Shown: piece by piece, positions 6,866-13,272 of the stretch | How positions within the stretch are numbered: the stretch's first letter is position 1 | Layout of the letters: every line of letters begins with the position of its first letter | Assembly: GCA_007123975.1 (NCBI GenBank) | Contig: SLFZ01000083.1 | Span: 1 to 22,493, forward strand | Direction: 5' to 3' | Source: Candidatus Izemoplasma sp. | Lineage (GTDB): Bacteria > Bacillota_I > Bacilli_A > Izemoplasmatales > Izemoplasmataceae | Length of the DNA: 22,493 nt | Notes under the pieces: model-generated | Seen by the model: the letters and a program-made list of their open reading frames with translations, nothing else | Database searches by the model: none | What the model was told of the DNA's origin: nothing | Translations under genes and position numbers: made by a program

Positions 6866-7993
6866 TTAGTCACCAAAGCTGATGCCAATCGACTTGGCCG
6901 ACTGCACCAACTGCCCCTTAGGATCGACGTATTTCTTGCCGCCGTGGCTCGTTTCACCGGACATGCCGTCGCCAACAACCTCGGTGAGCGGAACATGGTC
7001 GACTTCGCGACCACGACAGCGCACCATTTGGCCTGTCCCACCACTCATTAAAAGATGCACCGCTTCGACGCCGAAGCGCAAACCGATCATTCGGTCAAAC
7101 TGGCTGGCGATGCCGCCGCGTTGAATGTAGGCGAGGTTTGAGTAGCGAACTTCGTGGTTATCGATCAACTTGGCAAGCTGACGTGTGATGATGTCGCCGA
7201 TGCCTCCAAGGCGCACCGTGTCGGCCGAATCTTCGACGATTTCACGCACGTGAACCTCGCCATCAACCGGCTTAGCGCCTTCGCTCACCACGATGATCGC
7301 AAACGATTTGCCCATGCGGTCGCGTTCTTTGATTTTGTCGACGATTTTGTTAATGTCATAGGGGATTTCTGGAATTAAGATGACATCGGCGCTTCCGGCG
7401 ATGCCGCCTTCAAGGGCGAGCCACCCGGTGTTACGACCCATCACTTCGACGACCATGATGCGGTCGTGTGAGTAGGCTGTCGTGTGGATTTTGTCAAGCG
7501 CGTCGGTAATGGTCTCTAAACTCGTGTTGTAGCCGAATGTGACATCGGTTGCCGGAAGGTCGTTATCGATTGTCTTAGGCACGCCGATGACGGGAACGCC
7601 TTTTCGGTGAAAGTCGCGAGCACTGGTTAATGTTCCGTCACCACCAACAACAATAAGCGCATCGACGTTTTCTTTCTTCATGTTCTCAATGGCCACGTCG
7701 CTCATGTCTTTGTAGATGGTTTTGCCATCAGCTTGCTTCACGGGATAGTTAAATAGGTTGTCCTTGTTTGAGGCTTTCAATATGGTTCCGCCCTCGTGCA
7801 TGATGCCGGAGACGGCTTCTAAGTCAAGCACTTGAAAGTCGTTGTGGTACAGACCAAAATAGCCTCGACGATAGCCGATGACATCAAGGCCATAGGTGTT
7901 GATGGCGGTTTTGGTGATGCCGTTGATGACGGCGTTTAATCCGCTGCAATCGCCACCGCCTGTAATAATGCCGATTTTTTTTATAGGTTTCAT
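6866..7993 (-). CDS. pfkA: 6-phosphofructokinase, group III type
   Basis: Glycolytic enzyme of 375 residues that phosphorylates fructose 6-phosphate to fructose 1,6-bisphosphate. The N-terminus IGIITGGGDCSGLNAVI is the nucleotide/PPi loop and MGRNTGW (185-191) binds sugar phosphate. The catalytic aspartate is D143 in PKTIDND, and the phosphoryl-donor site is GGDGT (117-121). The DCSGLN loop and the length fit mixed-substrate group III enzymes better than the 320-residue E. coli-type PfkA. The two donor-determining positions are G120 (E. coli G104) and K140 (E. coli G124). PPi-dependent enzymes usually have Asp and Lys there; Gly plus Lys is seen in ATP-using group III members such as the Streptomyces enzyme. 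ATP is therefore my prediction. AAGGAG lies 9 nt before ATG 7993. Confidence 0.95.
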   Translation of the reverse strand: MKPIKKIGIITGGGDCSGLNAVINGITKTAINTYGLDVIGYRRGYFGLYHNDFQVLDLEAVSGIMHEGGTILKASNKDNLFNYPVKQADGKTIYKDMSDVAIENMKKENVDALIVVGGDGTLTSARDFHRKGVPVIGVPKTIDNDLPATDVTFGYNTSLETITDALDKIHTTAYSHDRIMVVEVMGRNTGWLALEGGIAGSADVILIPEIPYDINKIVDKIKERDRMGKSFAIIVVSEGAKPVDGEVHVREIVEDSADTVRLGGIGDIITRQLAKLIDNHEVRYSNLAYIQRGGIASQFDRMIGLRFGVEAVHLLMSGGTGQMVRCRGREVDHVPLTEVVGDGMSGETSHGGKKYVDPKGQLVQSAKSIGISFGD

Positions 7994-8018
7994 GCGAACA
8001 ACTCCTTATCGTACACCC

Positions 8019-8047
8019 ATTATACTCTGAAAACGCCCCGCAAACAA
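8019..8047 (-). promoter_or_regulatory. Promoter of pfkA
   Basis: On the minus strand: -10 TATAAT (8019-8024), a 17-nt spacer and -35 TTGTTT (8042-8047). The leader to the ATG at 7993 would be about 20 nt and contains the AAGGAG site. Confidence 0.65.
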
Positions 8048-8121
8048 TACTCATGCCTTGACTGAAAACGCTTTTTCCCTTTGAAATCCCATGTAAGTTG
8101 CTAGGGAAACGACACGTTCTT

Positions 8122-8130
8122 TGGTATAAT
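8122..8130 (+). promoter_or_regulatory. Extended -10 promoter for def-tal
   Basis: TGGTATAAT is an extended -10 element (TGn plus a perfect TATAAT at 8125-8130). No good -35 exists at the right distance, which is typical of extended -10 promoters. Transcription would start near 8137, just before the GAGGTG ribosome site of def. Confidence 0.65.
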
Positions 8131-8148
8131 ATGGTCGAGGTGAAACGC

Positions 8149-8763
8149 ATGTTAACGATGAAAGACATCATTCGCGAAGGGCACCCGACCTTGCGAAAAA
8201 AAGCGGTTCCGGTCAAACTTCCACTGTCCGAAGAAGACGCGAAAACCCTTCGGGCCATGCGACAGTTTCTCATTGATTCTCAAGATCCCGAGAAGGCTGA
8301 AACCTATGAACTTCGCCCCGGGGTCGGTTTGGCCGCACCACAAATTAACATTCCAAAGCGCATGGTCGCGATCCGCACCGAAGACGAACGGTTTGAGACC
8401 CTACACGATTACTGCCTCATCAACCCGCGCATCGTGCGCCACAGCGTCGCAAAAACGTACATGCCCGGTGGCGAAGGTTGCCTGAGCGTGGACCGCGACG
8501 TTGAAGGGCTCGTTGAACGCCATCAGCACGTCACCATCGAAGCCGATGTGTTCAATCCTGAAAACGGCGATGTTGAGGCAAAGACATTGAAACTTCGCGG
8601 ATTTTTAAGCATTGTTATTCAACACGAAATTGATCACCTCGATGGCATCTTATTCTATGACAAGGTGACGGCGTCACTTCCTGATGCGACGCCGGTTCGC
8701 TTTATTAACCCGAATGAAGACGACGATCAAACCAACCAAAAACCCAAGGAGGATCAATCATGA
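8149..8763 (+). CDS. def: Peptide deformylase
   Basis: Metalloenzyme of 204 residues that removes the formyl group from the N-terminal methionine of new proteins. All three active-site motifs are present: GVGLAAPQI (motif 1), EGCLSVD (motif 2, with the metal-ligand Cys) and QHEIDHLDG (motif 3, HExxH). The N-terminus (MLTMKDIIREGHPTLR) and overall length match the B. subtilis YkrB type. ATG 8149 is chosen because GAGGTG lies 7 nt upstream. Longer in-frame starts at 8131 and 8098 would begin at or before the predicted transcription start. The C-terminal tail is acidic and lysine-rich. The TGA stop overlaps the start of the transaldolase gene (ATGA), so the two are coupled. Confidence 0.96.
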   Translation: MLTMKDIIREGHPTLRKKAVPVKLPLSEEDAKTLRAMRQFLIDSQDPEKAETYELRPGVGLAAPQINIPKRMVAIRTEDERFETLHDYCLINPRIVRHSVAKTYMPGGEGCLSVDRDVEGLVERHQHVTIEADVFNPENGDVEAKTLKLRGFLSIVIQHEIDHLDGILFYDKVTASLPDATPVRFINPNEDDDQTNQKPKEDQS

Positions 8764-9410
8764 AATTGTTTATCGACACCGCCAACGTCGACCACATCCG
8801 TGAAATTGCGGCGCTTGGCATCTTAAGTGGCGTCACCACCAACCCGACCTTGATTGCCAAAGAAGGTCGAAACTTTCAAGACGTGTTAAAAGAAATCACC
8901 GAGATTGTCGATGGTCCAATTAGCGGCGAAGTCATTAGTCTCGAGGCCGAAAAAATGGTCAAAGAAGGCCGTGAAATTGCCAAAATGCATCCGAACATGG
9001 TCGTGAAAATCCCCATGACCGACGAAGGCCTAAAAGCCGTTAAAGCATTATCGTCCGAAGGCATCAAAACCAACGTCACGCTCGTTTTCAGTGTCAACCA
9101 AGCGCTTTTTGCGGCGCTTGCCGGCGCGACGTTCGTCAGCCCGTTCATCGGCCGCCTAGACGACACACTCGCCGATGGCATCACGCTCATCGAGCAAATT
9201 CGCGACGTGTTTGACATCTATGGACTAGACACCGAAATCATCAGCGCTTCCATTCGTACCCCTCAACACCTTCGTGATTCGGCACTCGCCGGAGCCCACA
9301 TCGCAACCGTTCCGTATGATATCTTTAAAAAGTCGCTCAAGCACCCGTTGACCGACAACGGCATTAAAGCGTTTCTCGCCGATTGGGAGAAAGCATTCGG
9401 TAAACAATGA
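8760..9410 (+). CDS. tal: Transaldolase, small TalC/MipB type
   Basis: Schiff-base aldolase of 216 residues in the pentose phosphate pathway. It transfers a dihydroxyacetone unit between sugar phosphates. The lysine nucleophile is K83 in MVVKIPMT, and the N-terminus MKLFIDTANVDHI and the block SGVTTNPTL are diagnostic. The family also contains fructose-6-phosphate aldolases. Two positions separate them: E. coli FSA has Gln (Q59) and Tyr (Y131) where transaldolases have Glu and Phe. This protein has E57 (GEVISLEAEKM) and F129 (VSPFIGRLDD), so transaldolase activity is predicted. It overlaps def by 4 nt, uses an AAGGAGG site inside def, and ends in a strong terminator. Confidence 0.94.
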   Translation: MKLFIDTANVDHIREIAALGILSGVTTNPTLIAKEGRNFQDVLKEITEIVDGPISGEVISLEAEKMVKEGREIAKMHPNMVVKIPMTDEGLKAVKALSSEGIKTNVTLVFSVNQALFAALAGATFVSPFIGRLDDTLADGITLIEQIRDVFDIYGLDTEIISASIRTPQHLRDSALAGAHIATVPYDIFKKSLKHPLTDNGIKAFLADWEKAFGKQ

Positions 9411-9414
9411 CACC

Positions 9415-9441
9415 AAAGCGCGCCTGATGGCGCGCTTTTTT
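9415..9441 (+). terminator. Rho-independent terminator of def-tal
   Basis: GCGCGCC (9418-9424), loop TGAT, GGCGCGC (9429-9435), extended by three A-T pairs and followed by six T (9436-9441). It lies just downstream of the tal stop. Confidence 0.95.
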
Positions 9442-9449
9442 CATGAGAA

Positions 9450-9475
9450 AGGCGGAAGACCAAAGCCTTCCGCCT
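9450..9475 (-). terminator. Probable terminator of the opp operon
   Basis: A perfect 9-bp stem (AGGCGGAAG at 9450-9458 and CTTCCGCCT at 9467-9475) with an 8-nt loop. On the minus strand it is followed only by a weak pyrimidine stretch (TTCTC), so termination may be incomplete. It sits 21 nt after the last gene of the operon. Confidence 0.55.
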
Positions 9476-9496
9476 GTTTGCGTATGGGGTGTTGCG

Positions 9497-9913
9497 TTAC
9501 GAGGGGTATTGCCACACGATAAGCAACCATACAATGTATCCAATGCTAATGATGAATGAGCTGATGCCGAACATACCGACGCCGCCTTCACGACGCTTCT
9601 TCTCTTGGTACTCGTGGTAATCGCTATACTTCTCGCGATAACGCGGGATAATCGAGCGAACCGCAAATCCCATGCTGATGAGGGCGCGATTAGCATCTGT
9701 CATCATGATGAGGCTTAGGAAGAAAAGCGGTATGCCGACGTAGGCAAGGGCGCTGGACAACGCGTGCCGGAACATCTCAATGTCGCGCTCGGTTTCGGCC
9801 AAATCAGGGTTGATGAGAAGCCGAAAATCGAGAATGCTTTGCTGTCCGACAAATCGCAGGATGATCAGCACGATGCCAAAGCTGACCACCAGCGTAATGA
9901 AAAACCGCTTCAC
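9497..9913 (-). CDS. Small membrane protein at the end of the opp operon (DUF3899-like, tentative)
   Basis: Membrane protein of 138 residues with unknown function. Hydrophobic segments are at about 5-23, 52-70 and 117-135. Between the second and third is a basic, tyrosine-rich stretch (IIPRYREKYSDYHEYQEKKRREGG) that would be cytoplasmic or loop. The general plan recalls DUF3899 proteins of Bacillota, but I am not sure of this. The start is GTG at 9913, whose first base is the last base of the oppF stop (TAGTG). There is no good ribosome site, so it should be made by translational reinitiation after OppF. A small accessory subunit of the transporter is possible but not shown. Confidence 0.7.
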   Translation of the reverse strand: MKRFFITLVVSFGIVLIILRFVGQQSILDFRLLINPDLAETERDIEMFRHALSSALAYVGIPLFFLSLIMMTDANRALISMGFAVRSIIPRYREKYSDYHEYQEKKRREGGVGMFGISSFIISIGYIVWLLIVWQYPS

Positions 9914-11334
9914 TAGTCTTTCAGCTCTTTTTTGTACGCCTTAATCTCGGCATCGTTTGCGTAAACGAAGTGACCCTTCTTAATTTCATAAAGTGTCGGT
10001 TTGTCTTCAGCGTAATCGTGCATGCTTGGATCGTACTTGATGCGCTGACGTTGTTTTTCATAGTTCGGGTCGGGCATCGGCACGGCTGACAAGAGCGAGC
10101 GTGTGTATGGGTGTAATGGGTTCTTGAATAGTTCGTTCTTGTCTGCGAGCTCAACGAGCTTGCCGTAGTACATGACGCCGATGCGATCGCTGAAGTATTT
10201 AACGACTGAAAGGTCATGAGCGATGAACATAATGGTGATGCCAAGTTCATCTCTTAAGTCGTTAAGCAGGTTGATAACCTGTGCTTGAATCGACACGTCA
10301 AGGGCACTGATGGGCTCATCGGCGATGATGAACTCGGGGCTGACGATTAACGCGCGGGCGATGCCGATGCGTTGACGTTGGCCGCCACTGAACTCATGCG
10401 GGTAACGGCTGGCGTGTTCGGGAAGCATTCCCACGGTTTCAAGTACTTTGTTGACCTTCTTGAGAATGACTTTATTCGACCGTTCACCGGCGATACGCAA
10501 GCCTTCGGCAATGATTTCTTTAACGGTCATGCGAGGGTTCAAACTCGCAATCGGGTCTTGGAAAATCATCTGCATGTTTTTCATCAGTTCGGTGTCGACG
10601 TCAGCGGTTATTTTTTTGCGCATGCGGATTTCTTTTTTGTATTTCTTGATTTCCTCATCGCGCTCATCGTTGATGGCGTCGATGTCTTTTTGATGCTTCG
10701 CCTTAACCTCATCGATCATTTTCTTCTCTTTGGCTTTTTGTTCAGGCGATTTTGTGACGTCAGCAGCTTTGACGCGGGCTACCTCTTTTTCATACGAAGC
10801 CATGGCTTTTTCAAGCACGCCTTGGGCTTTCAGGAGGTTGTCAGAGTAGTCTTTTTCAAGTTTTGGGACCAGTGCGCCACGTCCGGTAATCATGTACTCT
10901 TTACGCATTTTCTTGTACTGACGTTTAAGTTGTTTGATTTTTAGTTTCGCCGCAGTAATGGCTTGTTTCCCACGAGCTTCACCGGTAATTTCACTAATTT
11001 CGTCCTGGATTTTTGTTTTGATTTGCTTGACTTCAGCGGCCGTACGCTTGCGTGTGCTGCGAATGGCCTCTTTCAAGCTTAGGACACCGGCAGAAATGCG
11101 TTTTCCCATGAAGAAAACTTCGCCATCGGTCGGGTCATACAACTTGATGATGGTTCGTCCGGTTGTGGTTTTTCCACAGCCTGACTCGCCGACGAGGCTG
11201 AAAACCTCACCAGGATAGATGTCGAAGCTGACGTCGTCAATCGCTTTCACGATCAATTTAGTGCGTCCGACGCCGCTTTTGAAGTACTGTTTGAGGTTTC
11301 TAACGCTAAGGAGCGGTTGGGTTTCCTTCACCAT
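9913..11334 (-). CDS. oppF: Oligopeptide ABC transporter ATPase OppF with coiled-coil insertion
   Basis: One of the two ATPases of the Opp peptide importer (473 residues; about 310-330 is usual). Motifs: Walker A GESGCGKTT (49-57), Q-loop IFQDPIASLNPR (Q259), signature FSGGQRQ (315-321), Walker B FIIADEP (335-341) and H-loop H373. The C-terminus HPYTRSLLSAVPMPDP and the final GHFVYANDAEIKAYKK segment are the usual oligopeptide-specific tail of Bacillota OppF. The anomaly is residues 87-248, between the GKRI strand and the Q-loop, where relatives have only 15-20 residues. It is rich in K and E with helix-friendly heptads, with prolines only at 157 and 197. ATG 11334 overlaps the oppD stop by one base (TGATG), with GAGGTGA upstream inside oppD. 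Confidence 0.95.
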   Translation of the reverse strand: MVKETQPLLSVRNLKQYFKSGVGRTKLIVKAIDDVSFDIYPGEVFSLVGESGCGKTTTGRTIIKLYDPTDGEVFFMGKRISAGVLSLKEAIRSTRKRTAAEVKQIKTKIQDEISEITGEARGKQAITAAKLKIKQLKRQYKKMRKEYMITGRGALVPKLEKDYSDNLLKAQGVLEKAMASYEKEVARVKAADVTKSPEQKAKEKKMIDEVKAKHQKDIDAINDERDEEIKKYKKEIRMRKKITADVDTELMKNMQMIFQDPIASLNPRMTVKEIIAEGLRIAGERSNKVILKKVNKVLETVGMLPEHASRYPHEFSGGQRQRIGIARALIVSPEFIIADEPISALDVSIQAQVINLLNDLRDELGITIMFIAHDLSVVKYFSDRIGVMYYGKLVELADKNELFKNPLHPYTRSLLSAVPMPDPNYEKQRQRIKYDPSMHDYAEDKPTLYEIKKGHFVYANDAEIKAYKKELKD

Positions 11335-13271
11335 CAGTTACTCACCTCTTCTGAGCCTTTGGAGGTCATGCGCTCAATCCGATGTTTTACAACATCCGGC
11401 ATGTCCACTTTCGGCGCTTTTTCGTGCAACAACCACGTGGCGGCGTAATGATAGTCGTTGACTTTAAAGAATGGAGGTTCTTTTTCGAAATCGATTTTCA
11501 TCGCGTAAGGGTTCCGGTCGGCGAACGCATCCCCTTTCGGTGGGTAAAGCATGTTCGGCGGGGTACCTGGAATCGCGAATAGACGCTCGGTCGAATCAAG
11601 GTCCGGCATTGAAGAAAGCAAGGCCCATGTGTAGGGGTGCTTCGGGTTGTAGAAAATGTCTTTAGCCAAGCCAATTTCAACGATTTTACCGGCGTACATG
11701 ACGGCAACACGGTCAGCCATGTTGGCGACAACACCGAGGTCATGGGTGATAAAGATAACCGAGAGGCTACGCTCTTGTTTAAGTTTCTTAATCAATTCGA
11801 GAATTTGTGATTGGATTGTCACGTCGAGCGCGGTCGTCGGCTCATCACAGATTAAGAGGTCTGGGTTAGCCGTTAGGGCGATGGCGATAACGATGCGTTG
11901 ACGCATGCCGCCCGAGAACTGGAACGGATACTGCTTGAGACGTTTTTTCGGTTCGGGGATGCCGACTTCGTTCATGACTTCGACGGCACGCTCGGTGGCT
12001 TCTTTGCGCGTCACTTTTTTCACGCGGCGCAACATCTCGCGTTCGTGCATGATTTCTCTACGAATGGCAGCGCGTTCTTTGAGTGTCATGCCGGTTTTGA
12101 GTTGGGTCTTAATCTCAGCGATGCTTTCGTGACTGTCTGCTTTAGCCTTCTTAATGTCTTCTTTGAGGCTGCGCTGTTCAGCCGGCATTTTCGCTTTCTT
12201 GAGTTTGTCTTTCAAGCCTGCTAAGGTTTTCTTCAGTGCTTCTTTTTCTTTTTCAATCTTCGCTTTATTGACGTCGATTTGGTTTTGAGGAGGGCGTTCA
12301 AACTCAAGCTTTTTCTTAATCTCCGCAATTTTCTTGTTCGCTTTTTCCTTCGCCTCATCCCACACTTCGTCGACTTCAGCCTTCGCTTCTTTTTTTCCTT
12401 CTTTAAGCGCGATGCGCGCATCGTGAAGTTTTTTCTGGAGGGCTTTCATGTCTTTGTGGAATTTGGCTTTGGTTTCGCGGATTTCGTCGGTGTGATCAAC
12501 ATCTTTTTTCGGAGTTGAAATCTCTTTGAACGTTGCTTTCGCTTTTTCACGTTCTTCGATGATGGCCGCAGACTCGGCTTCATAATCTTGTTTGTGCTTC
12601 GCTTCGCGTTTTTCAAATTCAGCCTTTTGCTTGGGATCTTTACGGTTTAGTTCTTCTTTCATCTGGCGCATTTTTTCCATGAAAACACTTTTGGCGTTCA
12701 CACGCGCGGTCGAAAGACGGTTCATCTCTTTGTCAAACTCCAGGCGCTCGATCTCGAGGGTTTCGGGGTCGATGCCTTTTTTCAAGGTGCTGATGTCTTT
12801 GCGGAACTGTTTCTTGGTTTTCTTAATCTCAACTTTGGTGTTAATGACCTCCATGCGCATGCGATGCACGAGGCGCTTATAACGGTTCTTGAGACGCTTA
12901 CCGTTAATCAGCATGCCTTCGGTGATTTGTTTACCGATTTTCATAATCGGGTTCAAACTCGACATCGGATCTTGGAAAATCATGCCGATTTTGTCGCCGC
13001 GAATGCGGTGGAAGTCTTCTTCGTGAATCTTCGTCAAATCTTGACCTTCGTAGATGATGCTGCCACCATCGATGATGCCGTTTCCGGCAAGGATTCCCAT
13101 GATGGCACGGCTGGTGACCGATTTTCCGCTTCCGGACTCACCAACGATGGCGAGCGTTTCGCCTTCTTCAAGGTCGAAGCTGACGCCGCGAACGGCGCGA
13201 ACCAAGCCTTGGGTTGTACGGAAAGAGATGGTCAGGTCTTCTACTTTAAGTTTAATGTTCTTATCAGCCAT
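11334..13271 (-). CDS. oppD: Oligopeptide ABC transporter ATPase OppD with long coiled-coil insertion
   Basis: The second Opp ATPase (645 residues; about 330-360 is usual). Motifs: Walker A GESGSGKS (44-51), Q-loop IFQDPMSSLNP (Q100), signature FSGGMRQ (452-458), Walker B LLICDEP (472-478) and H-loop H510. Residues 126-424, just after the Q-loop in the helical subdomain, form a highly charged helical insertion broken by prolines near 169, 213, 254, 327-328 and 363. Family members run straight from the EGMLINGK-like helix to KKEATERAVEVM. The C-terminal tail GTPPNMLYPPKGDAFADRN keeps the oligopeptide motif but has D581, N587, D594 and T612 where many OppD/DppD proteins have cysteines. From memory this is common in Bacillota OppD. 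An AAGGGGGT ribosome site lies inside the end of oppC. Confidence 0.95.
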   Translation of the reverse strand: MADKNIKLKVEDLTISFRTTQGLVRAVRGVSFDLEEGETLAIVGESGSGKSVTSRAIMGILAGNGIIDGGSIIYEGQDLTKIHEEDFHRIRGDKIGMIFQDPMSSLNPIMKIGKQITEGMLINGKRLKNRYKRLVHRMRMEVINTKVEIKKTKKQFRKDISTLKKGIDPETLEIERLEFDKEMNRLSTARVNAKSVFMEKMRQMKEELNRKDPKQKAEFEKREAKHKQDYEAESAAIIEEREKAKATFKEISTPKKDVDHTDEIRETKAKFHKDMKALQKKLHDARIALKEGKKEAKAEVDEVWDEAKEKANKKIAEIKKKLEFERPPQNQIDVNKAKIEKEKEALKKTLAGLKDKLKKAKMPAEQRSLKEDIKKAKADSHESIAEIKTQLKTGMTLKERAAIRREIMHEREMLRRVKKVTRKEATERAVEVMNEVGIPEPKKRLKQYPFQFSGGMRQRIVIAIALTANPDLLICDEPTTALDVTIQSQILELIKKLKQERSLSVIFITHDLGVVANMADRVAVMYAGKIVEIGLAKDIFYNPKHPYTWALLSSMPDLDSTERLFAIPGTPPNMLYPPKGDAFADRNPYAMKIDFEKEPPFFKVNDYHYAATWLLHEKAPKVDMPDVVKHRIERMTSKGSEEVSN

Positions 13272-13272
13272 C

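Noticed and set aside
6866..7044. Extended 143-residue version of the UPF0223 gene reaching into pfkA
   Set aside because: The extra 60 residues overlap the conserved end of phosphofructokinase in another frame and do not match UPF0223; the ATG at 6864 gives the normal family length.
8098..8148. Upstream in-frame starts for peptide deformylase (8098, 8131)
   Set aside because: They lie at or before the predicted transcription start, and the ATG at 8149 has a proper GAGGTG site and matches the family N-terminus.
10372..10944. 190-codon plus-strand frame opposite oppF
   Set aside because: It is the antisense reading of the lysine/glutamate-rich coiled-coil codons, which gives a phenylalanine-rich artefact. 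The same applies to plus-strand frames opposite oppD.
11500..11560. Loss of the cysteine cluster in the OppD C-terminal tail as a novelty
   Set aside because: The D/N/D/T replacement (GDAFADRN form) is, as far as I recall, normal for Bacillota OppD proteins, so it is noted in the gene entry only.
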